From the NCBI GenBank assembly GCA_007693325.1, contig REDW01000104.1, positions 1 through 64,000 on the forward strand: a DNA stretch of 64,000 nt, read 5' to 3'. Origin of the DNA: Spirochaetaceae bacterium. Lineage in GTDB: Bacteria; Spirochaetota; Spirochaetia; DSM-27196; PWMO01. A program made the position numbers and the translations under genes. The notes under the pieces are model-generated. The model was not told where the DNA came from and made no database searches. It was given only the letters and a program-made list of their open reading frames with translations. This document shows positions 7,949 to 17,810 of the stretch, one piece after another. Numbering within the stretch: the first letter of the stretch is position 1; every line of letters starts with the position of its first letter.

Positions 7949-9778
7949 TTATTCACTGCTTCTGGCTGCCGGCAGCGCTCGTTGCAGCTCGGTTACGTGA
8001 AACGCCGCTGAGCGCTGCAGCGCGTCATAGATCGCTTGGGAGCTCGACAGCGGATCGGCAGATGAATGCCGCTGAGCGTCGTCACCGCGCATTATTCCGC
8101 TCAGAACGTCCTGTACCATGAAACCGGCGATATCGCGGTTCTGCGAACTGCGCAGTTCGGCGTCGATGCGGTCAAGTTGCGCCACTGCCGCCCTGGGGGC
8201 TAGCTGATTGCGGCGAGCCCGCTGTACCGTGCGCAGCCCCTGACTGCACAACCGGTCGATCAGCTGCAATTCTGATATCAACGCCTCGAGGCGGTCGGAG
8301 AGTGGTTGCCTGCCGCCGTCGCTGCCGGCAGCGGCAGCCGTGGCAGCCGCTGACTGAACCTCGGCCAGCACGGAATCTATCTGCCGCCGGCATTCCGGCA
8401 GCGCAAGGACTTCGTCGAGCGGCGCAAACGGGAATCCCTCGATGCGCGCTCCGCCGGGCGACAGGTTACGGCTGACACAGTCGCGGTGGATCTTTGCCTG
8501 ATTGGCAAACCACCAGTGGTAGATCTCCATGCGCTTGTCGGTCAGGACGCGGCCGTTGCTGTTGTTGCTGACCGGGTAGGGATCTGCCTGGTGCAGATAG
8601 GCAAACGCGTGGTGTTCGGCGGGCCGCGTGCGCGCGGACAGCGTGTGAGCGCGTTCTTCAAAGAAGCTGCCGCTGCAATGGGTGCGTTGCTGCGGGAATC
8701 CGAGGTCCAGTCCGGCGCAGTAGATCGGTCGGCAGCCCAGGACGCGGGCCAGGTCCCACGCCGAGGTGGAGACCGATCCGCCGGCACCCAGCGTACCGCT
8801 TACGGGCGTGGATTGCTCGAGGTAGCGCCCCAATGGAAAGAGCGACGCCGCAAACAGCGGTGGTGTGGCCAGCAGCCGGAAGACCCGCGGATGAGTTGAA
8901 GACTCTGATACCACGATAACACCGTTCAGCTGCAGCCGATCCAGGTGCCGCGTATTCCACCACTGCGGATCCACTACTACCAGCAGATCCGGTGTTACCC
9001 CTGCTGCAGCCAGCGCAGCAGCCGCGGTATCTACGGCTATGATCAGCGCGCGCCGGCGCAGCGCCTCGATGTGCGGCAGAACCAGGTCCAGGCTGGGACC
9101 GGCGGCCAGCATCAGTGCCGGGGTATTACTGAAACGCTCAGCGGCAACCGATACGCCGGCGGCGTGCGCCAGCAGTGGAATGTTGCGCGAAAGGTTGCGA
9201 ATCCAGACACCGGCAAAGCGGCGTAAGGTGTTACTGTTGATATCGCGCCGCGCGTTGAACTGCTGCTGGACGGCATCAAGCCGCTGGTAGTAGTCCTGGT
9301 TGCGCTGGTAGACCGAGCGCAGGCGCACGGTCCGAACCGGCCGGTGCTCGTAGTGGCGCAGGGTCAGCGCCAACGCGTCGGGATCTTGGCCAACCAGAAA
9401 TTCGACCCGTTGGTTATCCAGCAGCGGTTCAAGGTTGCGCGTTTCCAGCGCGGCGCGCAGCAGCGATACCTCAGGCTCAATGACCACCGCGATACCTTCG
9501 GCGCAGCGGTTCAGGAACTGCTCTACCTGATAGCCGAGCCCCAGACCGTAAAAGATCGCTACCGTAGCCCTGTCAGTGCACGACTCAACCAGCCGCTCTG
9601 CTTCGTGCGTCGGGTCGCGGCGGCTATGCATAAGCTTGCCCGCGAGCCGTGCGGTAGGCACTCCGCCGGCTGAGGTTTCGCTGACAAAATCGGGTGGCAC
9701 GCGGCTGTTGTCAATGTCGGCCAGCGGGAGATCGGCCCGCGCCGTGAGCAGCTGACGGTTTGCCGCGTAATAGTTCAT
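7949..9778 (-). CDS. DUF115 / MptE-like motility-associated family protein
   Basis: 609 residues. The central region (ALMLAAGPSLDLVLPHI near residue 225, IIAVDTAAAALAAAGVTPDLLVVVDPQ) is the DUF115 Rossmann-like domain shared by archaeal 6-hydroxymethylpterin diphosphokinase MptE and by bacterial motility accessory factors (Maf), which in Campylobacter and Helicobacter help glycosylate flagellin. The N-terminal half shows the flanking pattern of the Maf group (TVAIFYGLGLGYQVEQFL). A sugar-transfer role on FlaB is an attractive inference but is not shown by context: the gene sits at the end of a lepB-PBP operon, 30 kb from flaB. Its start overlaps the PBP stop by 4 nt. Confidence 0.7.
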   Translation of the reverse strand: MNYYAANRQLLTARADLPLADIDNSRVPPDFVSETSAGGVPTARLAGKLMHSRRDPTHEAERLVESCTDRATVAIFYGLGLGYQVEQFLNRCAEGIAVVIEPEVSLLRAALETRNLEPLLDNQRVEFLVGQDPDALALTLRHYEHRPVRTVRLRSVYQRNQDYYQRLDAVQQQFNARRDINSNTLRRFAGVWIRNLSRNIPLLAHAAGVSVAAERFSNTPALMLAAGPSLDLVLPHIEALRRRALIIAVDTAAAALAAAGVTPDLLVVVDPQWWNTRHLDRLQLNGVIVVSESSTHPRVFRLLATPPLFAASLFPLGRYLEQSTPVSGTLGAGGSVSTSAWDLARVLGCRPIYCAGLDLGFPQQRTHCSGSFFEERAHTLSARTRPAEHHAFAYLHQADPYPVSNNSNGRVLTDKRMEIYHWWFANQAKIHRDCVSRNLSPGGARIEGFPFAPLDEVLALPECRRQIDSVLAEVQSAAATAAAAGSDGGRQPLSDRLEALISELQLIDRLCSQGLRTVQRARRNQLAPRAAVAQLDRIDAELRSSQNRDIAGFMVQDVLSGIMRGDDAQRHSSADPLSSSQAIYDALQRSAAFHVTELQRALPAARSSE

Positions 9779-11646
9779 TCCAGGTCCAGGCGCAGCGTCA
9801 TTCCCGGCTCCGCGGCACTGCCAGGGGCCGGGCTCTGGCGCACTACCCAGCCGCTGCCCCTGATGTCCACGGTGAGATCGTCACGCTCCAATAGCGGCAA
9901 CAGCGTGCGCTTTGGTAGTCCCCAGTAGTCGGGAACGGTCTGGGCGAGTTCGGGCAGCTGCGGTGTGGATACCGCGATCCTGCCGCTGTGACGTGCAATC
10001 TGATCGCGGGAAGTGGGAATCCCCAGGTAGGGCACCAGAAACTCGGCGGCTTCGCGCACCAGCGGAACCGCGATGCGCGATCCAAAGATGCTTTCACCGC
10101 GCGGGTGCACAATCACCGCGTAGAGGATCAGCTGCGGGGCATCAGCCGGCAGTATGGCGAGTGTTGAGGCAACAAACGCCTGCGGCGAGTAGGCGCCGAT
10201 TGACTGGTCAAAAACCTCGGCGGTGCCGGTCTTGGCGGCAATATCGACGCCGTCAATGCGGATGCGCCGCGCTGTACCGCTATCGTCGGTTGAAGCCCGC
10301 ATGTACTCCAGCAGCGTGCGCGCGGTACGCGGCGATATAACCTCGCGCAGCGGTTCGCGCCCAAACTCGCGCACTACCCGGCCATCGGGTGATACTATGC
10401 GCGATACTACGTGCGGCTTCAGCAGCACGCCGTCGTTGGCCAGGGCCGTGGCTCCGGCTACAATCTGGTTGGCGGTCACACCGATCTCCTGGCCGATCGA
10501 GATAGTCTGCTTGCTGCGAGCCGACCAGCGCGACGGATCGCGCAGCAGTCCGCGCTCCTCGCCCGGCAGGCCGATACCGGTCTGATCGCCAAAACCGAAA
10601 CGGCGGATCATGTGGTAGAGTGCGTCGGCCTGAACTCGCTCCGAGGCGTACGCTGCGCCAACGTTACTCGAGTGCTTGATTATCCCCTCGACGTCCAGGC
10701 GGCCGTAGTTTCCCACATCGCGCAGGGTGAAGCCTCCATCGGGGCTGACGTAGCCGCCGGAGGTTTGGAAGACATCATCTGGCGTAACCCCGCCGAGCTC
10801 CAGGAAACTGGCAACCGAAAACACTTTGAATACCGATCCCGGCTCGTAAACCATCGAAATCGGACGATTGCGGCGCAACTCGGCGTTGTACTGGTCAAAG
10901 ACATTTGGATCAAAGTTGGGGACCGAGACGTAGGCCAGGTACTCGCCGGTGGTGGCGTCGGCGGCCAGCAGCAGAACCGAGTCGGCGTCCTGCTGGCGCA
11001 GGGCCGCGTGCGCCATGCGTTCGAGCTCGCTCTGAATGGTAAGGTCGATGGTGAGATAGAGCCGGTTACCGACGCTGGCCTCGGTTCCGTCAACCCGCGG
11101 CGACAGGAGATGGTTATTGTAGCTGTACTCGATGCCGTCCAGTCCGATGTTGTCAACTCCAACGTACCCCAGCAAGTGCGAGGCCAGGTGGCGTTCCGGG
11201 TAACTGCGGCCGGTATCGGGTTCCAGACGGATTCCCGGCAGATTGCCTTCGGAGATCAGGCGCCCTACCTGGCGGCTTTCGGTAGGGGTGATGGTGCGCT
11301 TGATGATCAGAAACCCGGTGCTGCCGCGAAATCGCTCCAGCAGCTCGTCCTGGTTGAGGTCAAGGATGTCGGCCAGCAGCTCTGCGGTAGTCTGCGGATC
11401 ACGCACGTGCGGTGACCAGGCGGTAACAGTATCGAGTTCGGTCTGTAATGCCAGGACGCGGCCGTTGCGGTCGTAGATTGCACCGCGCTCGCGGTTGAAG
11501 GTGACGCTCTCGCTGCCGCCGGAGAAAGAGGAGGAAGGCGAAGCCAGCATCAGCGATGCAAACTGCACAAAAACTATCGCCACCACCAGCATGAGCAGAG
11601 CAAAAACGATTTTGTAACGTCTTCGAACCAGACTGTCTTGCATCAC
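9775..11646 (-). CDS. Class B penicillin-binding protein (FtsI/PBP2x-like transpeptidase) with PASTA domain
   Basis: 623 residues. One membrane helix at about 14-33, then a pedestal domain (GAIYDRNGRVLA), then the transpeptidase with SVFK near residue 268 (catalytic Ser), SSN in KHSSNVGAAYAS, and KTGTAEV near 474. Residues 565-623 form one PASTA repeat, which binds peptidoglycan stems. It cross-links septal or side-wall peptidoglycan. The start is GTG at 11646 or ATG at 11643, both overlapping the lepB stop. The gene lies outside any dcw-like cluster, between lepB and the DUF115 gene, so whether it is the division-specific PBP cannot be told here. Confidence 0.85.
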   Translation of the reverse strand: MMQDSLVRRRYKIVFALLMLVVAIVFVQFASLMLASPSSSFSGGSESVTFNRERGAIYDRNGRVLALQTELDTVTAWSPHVRDPQTTAELLADILDLNQDELLERFRGSTGFLIIKRTITPTESRQVGRLISEGNLPGIRLEPDTGRSYPERHLASHLLGYVGVDNIGLDGIEYSYNNHLLSPRVDGTEASVGNRLYLTIDLTIQSELERMAHAALRQQDADSVLLLAADATTGEYLAYVSVPNFDPNVFDQYNAELRRNRPISMVYEPGSVFKVFSVASFLELGGVTPDDVFQTSGGYVSPDGGFTLRDVGNYGRLDVEGIIKHSSNVGAAYASERVQADALYHMIRRFGFGDQTGIGLPGEERGLLRDPSRWSARSKQTISIGQEIGVTANQIVAGATALANDGVLLKPHVVSRIVSPDGRVVREFGREPLREVISPRTARTLLEYMRASTDDSGTARRIRIDGVDIAAKTGTAEVFDQSIGAYSPQAFVASTLAILPADAPQLILYAVIVHPRGESIFGSRIAVPLVREAAEFLVPYLGIPTSRDQIARHSGRIAVSTPQLPELAQTVPDYWGLPKRTLLPLLERDDLTVDIRGSGWVVRQSPAPGSAAEPGMTLRLDLE

Positions 11647-12182
11647 TGCGCGGGCCCCTGATGTGGAAACGTCGGCCTCAGCAGCACTCGACCCCGAATC
11701 GCCCGCAGCGGCACCAGGCCGTAATGACGTGAATCGGTCGAGTGTGTTGGGTTGTCACCTAGCACAAACACCTTATTATCGGGAATTCTCGTGAGGTTCT
11801 GCAGCGCGTCTGCTGTGCGCAACGGCACGTCGTACGTTTCCCCTCCCACAACGACAACGGCGTCACCTGCCACTATCGGGTCGCCGGCAACCGCCACGGA
11901 GCGCTTGACCGCCAGACGCCCATCGGCAGGACTGTCAAAGATAACAATATCATCTTTTTGCGGTTTGTCCCACAGCATCAGGTATGAATCGGTAAACGGC
12001 AGCTGCAGACCGTAGGCGGCGCGGTTGACTAATACCACCTGCTGGTCGCTCAAAAGTGGCTGCATTGAATCGCCTCGGACCACCGCAACATCAATTCCGA
12101 ACAGCAGAACCACCAGCAGGAGCAGCACCGGCCCAAGCAGGACCCATAGCGGCCAGTCGTGGTCAATTTCTGTATGCCGCAT
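11643..12182 (-). CDS. lepB: Signal peptidase I
   Basis: 179 residues with a single N-terminal membrane helix (about 12-33). The catalytic Ser39 is in VVRGDSMQPLL and the general base Lys93 in RLAVKRSVAVAGD. The GDN motif (VLGDNPTHSTDSRHYG) and the closing AIRGRVLLR box are also present. It removes signal peptides from Sec substrates at the outer face of the inner membrane. It is first in an operon with the PBP and DUF115 genes. secA is only 1.5 kb away, but on a separate transcript. Confidence 0.92.
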   Translation of the reverse strand: MRHTEIDHDWPLWVLLGPVLLLLVVLLFGIDVAVVRGDSMQPLLSDQQVVLVNRAAYGLQLPFTDSYLMLWDKPQKDDIVIFDSPADGRLAVKRSVAVAGDPIVAGDAVVVVGGETYDVPLRTADALQNLTRIPDNKVFVLGDNPTHSTDSRHYGLVPLRAIRGRVLLRPTFPHQGPAQ

Positions 12183-12229
12183 AAAGCGGTAAAACCCCTT
12201 CGTGATTATGTCGATACCTACAATGAGCT

Positions 12230-13486
12230 ATGGTAAGTAGTATACAGCATCAGAGAGTATCGAAAAGACGCGAGGCGCCCGCCAGGCGCGATGACCGCGG
12301 CGCCGCGGTTCCCGGGCGCTCGTGGGCATCGCTGCAGTCCGGCGGCAGCACGCGCGCACTGCGCATTACGCCGCTGTGGTCGGCGCCGGCCACCCGGCGC
12401 ACTGCAGCAGTCCCGGCCACAGCGATTGCGCTACAGACTCCGATCAGCCGTCCGCGGCGTCTGCGCCGTTCGAGCGTCACCCTCGGCGGGCTATGCCGCC
12501 TCTGCACGAGCCACGCTGCAGCGTTGCTACAGCCCATTCGCAGCGTCGATCTTCCGCTGTACGCGGCGCTGGTGGTCTCGCTGCTGCTGTTCTCGGCGGT
12601 TCTGGTGCCCGACAGTCGGCTGATGCGTCTGGCTCAGCCAGGCCCGAGCGTTGCTATGCCCGAGGCATCAACCAGGCACGCCCTGTTGGCGCGCCTGGCG
12701 GCGCCGAGCGGTTCGCAGAGCCACAGCGGTGAACCGGTGGTGGAGGCGGCTCAATTCCAGCGGCTTCAGGTGCGCGAGTATCGGCTGGCAGCCGGCGATA
12801 CGTTGTCGGGCATTGCGGCGAGCAACGGACTGCGTATCGACACGCTTGCCAGCTTCAACCGGATAACGGATGCACGCCGCATTCGTGTCGGAGATGTCTT
12901 TCAGATTCCCAACCGCGACGGACTCCTCCACAGTGTTGGTCGGGGAGAGTCGTTGAGCTCGATAGCGAGCCGGTATGGCACTACCGTAAACGCTCTCCTC
13001 GACGCCAACGATCTCAGCAGCGCCACCATTACGGCGGGACAGTCGATCTTTGTTCCCGAAGCGCGCCTGAGCAGAACCGAGCTTCAGCGGGTGCTCGGGC
13101 AGCTGTTTATCTACCCGGCAAGCGGGCGGCTCACTTCCGGGTACGGTATGCGCAACGATCCCTTCACCGGGATCCGGCGTTTTCACAACGGAATCGATCT
13201 GGCAGCAGCGGTCGGTACTCCGGTGCGCGCTGCAATGGCGGGCCGCGTGGTGCACGTGGAAAACCAGCCGGGCAACTACGGCCGGTTTGTGATCATCCGC
13301 CACGATGGCGGTTATCAGACGCTCTACGCGCACCTGGACAGCTACTCGGTACAAACCGGGCAACAGGTAAACCAGGGCCAGCAGATCGGTCAGATGGGAA
13401 ATACCGGGCGCAGCACCGGACCTCATCTGCACTTTTCGGTGATAAAGAACGGATCGTTTGTAGACCCGATGCGCTATTTGCGTTAG
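12230..13486 (+). CDS. LysM/M23 cell-wall peptidase
   Basis: 418 residues. A long, Arg-rich, low-complexity cytoplasmic segment (1-105) precedes one membrane helix at about 109-125. Two LysM peptidoglycan-binding repeats follow (about 180-225 and 229-272), then an M23 domain (about 290-418) with the zinc ligands in HNGIDLAAAVG and HLHFSV. Members cleave or bind peptidoglycan cross-bridges at division or during growth. The first zinc-ligand block reads RRFHNGIDL, as in active enzymes. The ATG at 12230 has no Shine-Dalgarno, and TACAAT ends five bases before it, so initiation may be leaderless. The unusually basic N-terminal tail could also mean that the true start is downstream. Confidence 0.85.
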   Translation: MVSSIQHQRVSKRREAPARRDDRGAAVPGRSWASLQSGGSTRALRITPLWSAPATRRTAAVPATAIALQTPISRPRRLRRSSVTLGGLCRLCTSHAAALLQPIRSVDLPLYAALVVSLLLFSAVLVPDSRLMRLAQPGPSVAMPEASTRHALLARLAAPSGSQSHSGEPVVEAAQFQRLQVREYRLAAGDTLSGIAASNGLRIDTLASFNRITDARRIRVGDVFQIPNRDGLLHSVGRGESLSSIASRYGTTVNALLDANDLSSATITAGQSIFVPEARLSRTELQRVLGQLFIYPASGRLTSGYGMRNDPFTGIRRFHNGIDLAAAVGTPVRAAMAGRVVHVENQPGNYGRFVIIRHDGGYQTLYAHLDSYSVQTGQQVNQGQQIGQMGNTGRSTGPHLHFSVIKNGSFVDPMRYLR

Positions 13487-13558
13487 AATCATGGCGATCG
13501 CAACAGATTTAAACACGTCAGCGTGAAGTACACCGAATTGTCGCCGAAGGGGGATATC

Positions 13559-13675
13559 GTGAGAAGAATGGCGATCATCATAATCTGCCTTTTTGCCCTG
13601 TTTACGTTTATCAATGCATATAGCGTAGAAACCGAAGCACGCAACAGCTCGAGTAGCGTAGAAGGCAGCGAGTAA
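13559..13675 (+). CDS. Small single-pass membrane or secreted peptide, 38 residues
   Basis: A short frame from GTG at 13559 to TAA at 13673-13675, preceded by an AGGGGGAT Shine-Dalgarno with good spacing. The peptide starts VRRMAIIIICLFALFTFINA, a textbook signal or membrane segment with positive residues ahead of it, then a short polar tail rich in Ser and Glu. An in-frame GTG at 13523 would add 12 residues. It is more AT-rich than its neighbours. It lies 72 bases after the M23 peptidase and could share its transcript. No family is recognised. Confidence 0.5.
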   Translation: MRRMAIIIICLFALFTFINAYSVETEARNSSSSVEGSE

Positions 13676-13711
13676 CCGCGTAAGGTGCCACGGTGCCGTA
13701 GGTTGGTGCAG

Positions 13712-16462
13712 TTATCTGCCGTGGCAGTACTTGAATTTTTTACCACTGCCGCACGGGCACGGATCGTTGCGGCCCACCTTGGCCACGCTGCGCTGAGTCT
13801 GGGGCGGGGCGGTTGCGGTTGCCGCGCCGCCGGAATGCGCCGCTGCAGCGCCGGGGCGTGGTGCCGCACCGCCGCCGATCATCTGCATGCCGTCGTGCTG
13901 CGCCACCGCGTGCGCCGGCCCGCGCACATGACGCGGCACCTGCTGGAAGCTCTCGGCCTTCACCGCAAACAGCTTCCTGGCAATTGAGACGCGGATGTCG
14001 TATATCAACTGATCGAATATCTGAAAGCCTTCGAGTTTGTACTCCAGCAGCGGGTTCTTCTGCGCGTAGCTGCGCAGGTAGACCGCTTCGCGCAGCGATT
14101 CGAGGTTCTCCAGATGATCCTGCCAGCGGCCGTCGATATTGCGCAGGTATTCGAAGCGGATCGCCATATTGAGCCGGTCGTGCCCCGCGGTGTCGGCTTT
14201 CTCTACCAGATCGGTACGCATATCCTCCATCAGTGCCGCTTTGAGCTCGGTTGTAGGCAGTGCCGCCAGCTGCTCGAGGGGCGTCTGCGGCACAAAGAAC
14301 AGTCGGTCTTTGAGTTCGCTGAGTGCCATCTGCAGCGATGCGCTACCTCTGTTGCTATCCGGCTGGAAGTCAGTCAGGATCTCATCAACAATATCGTGTG
14401 CGGTGTTGAGCACGCGCTCAAACAGCTGGTCATCGGTCAGGATAGCATCGCGCTGCTGGTAAATCAGCTTGCGCTGTTCGTTGAGAACGTCATCATATTC
14501 CAGCAGGTGCTTGCGGATCTCGTAGTTCCGCTCTTCTACCTTGTTCTGGGCGCGTTCGATGCTCTTGTTGATCAATTTGTGGTTCAGTGGTTCGCCCGGT
14601 GGCAGTCCGCGCTCCATCAGCCCTTTGATGCTGGCCGAGCCGCGCCCGAACAGCCGCATCAGGTCGTCGTCCATCGAGAGAAAGAAGCGTGATTTTCCCG
14701 GGTCTCCCTGGCGGCCGGAGCGGCCGCGCAGCTGGTTGTCGATGCGGCGTGACTCGTGCCGCTCGGTGCCGAGTACGTAGAGACCGCCGGCCTGTTGCAC
14801 CTCGCGGTACTGCTCGCGCCACGCGCTGTACTCCGCTTCGAATGCGCGCCGGTACTCTTCTGGGCCGGCGTCGGTTCCGGCGCGTTTACGCGCCCGGTAT
14901 TCCGGGTTGCCGCCGAGTTTGATATCGGTACCGCGACCGGCCATGTTGGTAGCAATAGTCACGGCGCCCCTGGCACCGGCCTCTGCGATAATTATGGCCT
15001 CGCGTGCGTGGTTCTTGGCGTTGAGAACCTCGTGGCGGATACCGCGCTTGAGCAAGAGGTTGCTGAGTTTCTCCGAACGTTCGATCGACACGGTGCCAAC
15101 CAGGGTTGGCTGGCCGTTGTTATGCACGGTTGCGATCTCGTTGCAGATAGCCTCGTACTTGTCCGCCTCGGTCAGATAGATGACGTCGTCCTCATCCAGA
15201 CGCGCCAGCGGCCGGTTGGTCGGTACCACAACCACGTCGAGACCGTAGATGTTGCCAAACTCTTTGGCCTCGGTCTCGGCGGTACCGGTCATGCCGGAGA
15301 TCTTGTCGTACATGCGGAAAAAATTCTGAAAGGTAATCGTAGCCAGGGTCCGGTTGCGCTGCGCGATGCGGATACCCTCTTTGGCCTCGATTGCCTGGTG
15401 CAGTCCGTCCGAATAACGCCGGCCGTGCAGTATCCGTCCGGTGAACTCGTCAACGATTTCCACCTTGCCGTCGGCAACCACGTACTCCTGGTCCTTGTGA
15501 AACAGGCGGTGTGCGCGCAGCGCCTGCGTGGCGTGGTGGATGTACTCGAAGTTCTCGTCCAGAAACAGCGAGGTAACGATGATCTTGCGCTGCTGCAGCA
15601 CCTTCTCCAGATGGTTGAGCCCCTGATCGGTAAAGGTTACCCGTTTGGCCTTCTCGTCTACCTGGTAGTCTCCTTCGGGCTCATCGGGATAGTCACCGGT
15701 CTCGGGGTCCTTGGCGCACTCCACCAGCTCTCCCACCACCCGGTTGACGTCTACGTACTTGCGCACGTCGTCCTCGGCAACCCCGGAGATAATCAGCGGG
15801 GTACGTGCCTCGTCCACCAGAATCGAGTCGATCTCGTCCACAATGCAGTAGTGGTGGCTGCGCTGCACCTTGCGCGTAGTGTCGTACGCCATGTTGTCGC
15901 GCAGGTAGTCAAACCCAAGTTCGTTGTTGGTTGCGTAGGTGATATCGTACTGGTACTGCTCTTTGCGCAGCTCGTTGTCCATCTGCGAAACGATGGCGCC
16001 AACCGAGACGCCCAGATACTCGTACACCGGGCGCATCCAGTCGGCGTCGCGCTGCGCCAGGTAATCGTTGACGGTCACCACGTGTACGCCGTGTCCGGCC
16101 AGACTGTTCAGATAGGCGGCGGTAACCGAAGAAACCGTCTTCCCCTCACCAGTCTTCATCTCCATGATCCTGCCCTGATGAAGGACAATGCCACCGAGAA
16201 TCTGGACGTCGTAGAGCCGCTCTCCCAGGGTGCGCCGTGCGGCCTCGCGCACCATTGCAAAGGCATCCGGCAGGATCTCTTCCAGCGAGGTACCGTCGGC
16301 TATCCGGCGGCGAAACTCGAGCGTCTGCTGCTGGTACTGTTCGGCAGTCAGACTCATGGCCCACGACTCGCGGGTGTTAATCTGGTGCAGAATTGGTATC
16401 AGGCTCTTGAGATCCTTCTCGCCTTTGGAGCCGAAAAGAATGTCGATTACTCGGTGTAACAT
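13712..16462 (-). CDS. secA: Preprotein translocase ATPase SecA
   Basis: About 916 residues, a standard length. Walker A is [11 protein letters not shown] and Walker B lies in [17 protein letters not shown]. Helicase motifs include [14 protein letters not shown] and [11 protein letters not shown], and the C-terminus is a zinc-binding SEC-C motif ([14 protein letters not shown]) that contacts SecB or lipids. It drives protein export through SecYEG. The frame is open 33 codons further upstream, but the family N-terminus is [12 protein letters not shown], at ATG 16462. This ATG lies 6 nt after a -10 box and has no Shine-Dalgarno. An alternative ATG is at 16468. Confidence 0.95.
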   Translation of the reverse strand: MLHRVIDILFGSKGEKDLKSLIPILHQINTRESWAMSLTAEQYQQQTLEFRRRIADGTSLEEILPDAFAMVREAARRTLGERLYDVQILGGIVLHQGRIMEMKTGEGKTVSSVTAAYLNSLAGHGVHVVTVNDYLAQRDADWMRPVYEYLGVSVGAIVSQMDNELRKEQYQYDITYATNNELGFDYLRDNMAYDTTRKVQRSHHYCIVDEIDSILVDEARTPLIISGVAEDDVRKYVDVNRVVGELVECAKDPETGDYPDEPEGDYQVDEKAKRVTFTDQGLNHLEKVLQQRKIIVTSLFLDENFEYIHHATQALRAHRLFHKDQEYVVADGKVEIVDEFTGRILHGRRYSDGLHQAIEAKEGIRIAQRNRTLATITFQNFFRMYDKISGMTGTAETEAKEFGNIYGLDVVVVPTNRPLARLDEDDVIYLTEADKYEAICNEIATVHNNGQPTLVGTVSIERSEKLSNLLLKRGIRHEVLNAKNHAREAIIIAEAGARGAVTIATNMAGRGTDIKLGGNPEYRARKRAGTDAGPEEYRRAFEAEYSAWREQYREVQQAGGLYVLGTERHESRRIDNQLRGRSGRQGDPGKSRFFLSMDDDLMRLFGRGSASIKGLMERGLPPGEPLNHKLINKSIERAQNKVEERNYEIRKHLLEYDDVLNEQRKLIYQQRDAILTDDQLFERVLNTAHDIVDEILTDFQPDSNRGSASLQMALSELKDRLFFVPQTPLEQLAALPTTELKAALMEDMRTDLVEKADTAGHDRLNMAIRFEYLRNIDGRWQDHLENLESLREAVYLRSYAQKNPLLEYKLEGFQIFDQLIYDIRVSIARKLFAVKAESFQQVPRHVRGPAHAVAQHDGMQMIGGGAAPRPGAAAAHSGGAATATAPPQTQRSVAKVGRNDPCPCGSGKKFKYCHGR

Positions 16463-16468
16463 TGTCAT

Positions 16469-16498
16469 AATGTAGCTTGCAAAGCGAGCGCCGGTCAA
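16469..16498 (-). promoter_or_regulatory. Sigma-70-like promoter of secA, leaderless spacing
   Basis: Minus strand: TTGACC (16498-16493), 18-nt spacer, TACATT (16474-16469), then six bases and the ATG at 16462. Its -35 box lies two bases from the -35 box of the divergent lipoprotein promoter. Confidence 0.5.
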
Positions 16499-16500
16499 GA

Positions 16501-16530
16501 TTGACAATGGATGTGCGCCGCAGGTAGTAT
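16501..16530 (+). promoter_or_regulatory. Sigma-70 promoter of the lipoprotein-nnr operon
   Basis: TTGACA at 16501-16506, 18-nt spacer, TAGTAT at 16525-16530; predicted start about 16537, leader about 23 nt with an AGAGGGA Shine-Dalgarno. Confidence 0.6.
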
Positions 16531-16559
16531 GAAGGGCGACAAAGAGGGACAAAGCGATC

Positions 16560-17810
16560 ATGCAATCACGCTACAGATCACAATCTCTGCTATCGCTGCC
16601 GGCACTGCTGATTCTGGTTGGGCTGGTGGTGCTGGTGGTGCTGGGCGGCTGCTCGCGGAGCAGGGTGGCGTCGCTGGAACGCGAGGACCTGTATCGCCTG
16701 GCTATCGGCCGTGCCGAGGATCAGATCGACCTGTTTCAGATGGAAGGGGCTCCGCTGAACCAGAAGACGCGTATCGTCATGCGCGACGGGCTGTTCTTCA
16801 TCAGTAACGGCAGCGCCAACAAGGTCATGGAGTTCAGCTCGTACGGCGATCTGTTGACGCTGCTCTACGATCCCGACGAGAATCCGCGGCCGGTGCTGCT
16901 GCAGGCTTCGGCGGTCGAAGGGCGTATGACCAACCGTCGCGCTCACTCGTACAATTTCTCCCAGGTCGGCGAAATTGCGGTAACGTCAAACAAGACCACG
17001 CTGGTTGAAGATATGCTGGGCGAAGAACGGGCTGTGTTTGATTCCGATCTGGGAGTCAACCTCAATCGGGTGGTGCTGCGCTTCGATTCGCGCGGGCAAC
17101 TGATCGACTACCTGGGCCAGGAGGGAATCGGCGGGACTCCGTTTCCCTACATCGAACGGCTGGAGGTCACCAGCAGTGATGAGATCGTTGTGGTCAGCCG
17201 TACCATGGACAGCTGGCTGGTATACTGGTTCACCGCCGATGGCGATCTGTATTACAGCGTCGATATTCAGCTTAGCCGGCTTCCGGTTCCCGACGACCGC
17301 GAGGTCATTCCGATTCTGGAAACCGTGCTGCCGGACAAGGAATTGCCGCGGCTCTATCTGAAACTCGACTACTACGAGCAGGCGCTGGATCCCGAGACCG
17401 GGGCCAGCTTTGGTATCGAGAAGACTCTGTCGCGTGTCTTCTGGCTGGACCTGGAGTCAGGCCGTTACGATGGCTACGTGAACATTCCCACCAATGTACA
17501 GACCATCAGCGGTCAAAGCGTCTTTGACCGCCAGGAAGTCGAGTACATGTATCAGCTGGTGGGGGTTGCGCCGAAGGAACACCTCTACCTGCTGTCGCGC
17601 GAAGACAACGACCAGTCTCAATTGCTGATCATGCGGACCGACGGTCGCGTGGTGCGCCGGCGCAACCTGCACGTAGAGGACAGCGAGATCCTCTACAAGA
17701 CTTATCACGTCAGTGCAACCGGGGTGCTCAGCGCCTTGCTTGGTTTTGAAGATCACGCGCGAGTGGTCTGGTGGCGCAGCGATCGGCTCGTTGGAGACCT
17801 GGGGCGATGA
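16560..17810 (+). CDS. Conserved spirochaetal lipoprotein (LIC_12708-like)
   Basis: 416 residues. The signal peptide ends in a lipobox, LGGC, with Cys31 as the lipidation site, so the protein is membrane-anchored outside the cytoplasm. The rest is rich in beta strands with repeated short blocks ([21 protein letters not shown], then [15 protein letters not shown]), suggesting a beta-propeller-like fold. It resembles a lipoprotein family annotated in Leptospira and other spirochaetes, though the family name is from memory. It overlaps the next gene at ATGA and has its own promoter. The function is unknown. Confidence 0.6.
   Translation: MQSRYRSQSLLSLPALLILVGLVVLVVLGGCSRSRVASLEREDLYRLAIGRAEDQIDLFQMEGAPLNQKTRIVMRDGLFFISNGSANKVMEFSSYGDLLTLLYDPDENPRPVLLQASAVEGRMTNRRAHSYNFSQVGEIAVTSNKTTLVEDMLGEERAVFDSDLGVNLNRVVLRFDSRGQLIDYLGQEGIGGTPFPYIERLEVTSSDEIVVVSRTMDSWLVYWFTADGDLYYSVDIQLSRLPVPDDREVIPILETVLPDKELPRLYLKLDYYEQALDPETGASFGIEKTLSRVFWLDLESGRYDGYVNIPTNVQTISGQSVFDRQEVEYMYQLVGVAPKEHLYLLSREDNDQSQLLIMRTDGRVVRRRNLHVEDSEILYKTYHVSATGVLSALLGFEDHARVVWWRSDRLVGDLGR

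Noticed and set aside
13489..13869. Minus-strand frame between M23 and secA
   Set aside because: Overlaps the 3' end of secA in another frame and has no recognisable product.
14756..16459. 567-codon open frame on the + strand opposite secA
   Set aside because: It lies wholly antisense to secA, is rich in residues expected from a high-GC shadow frame and shows no motif.
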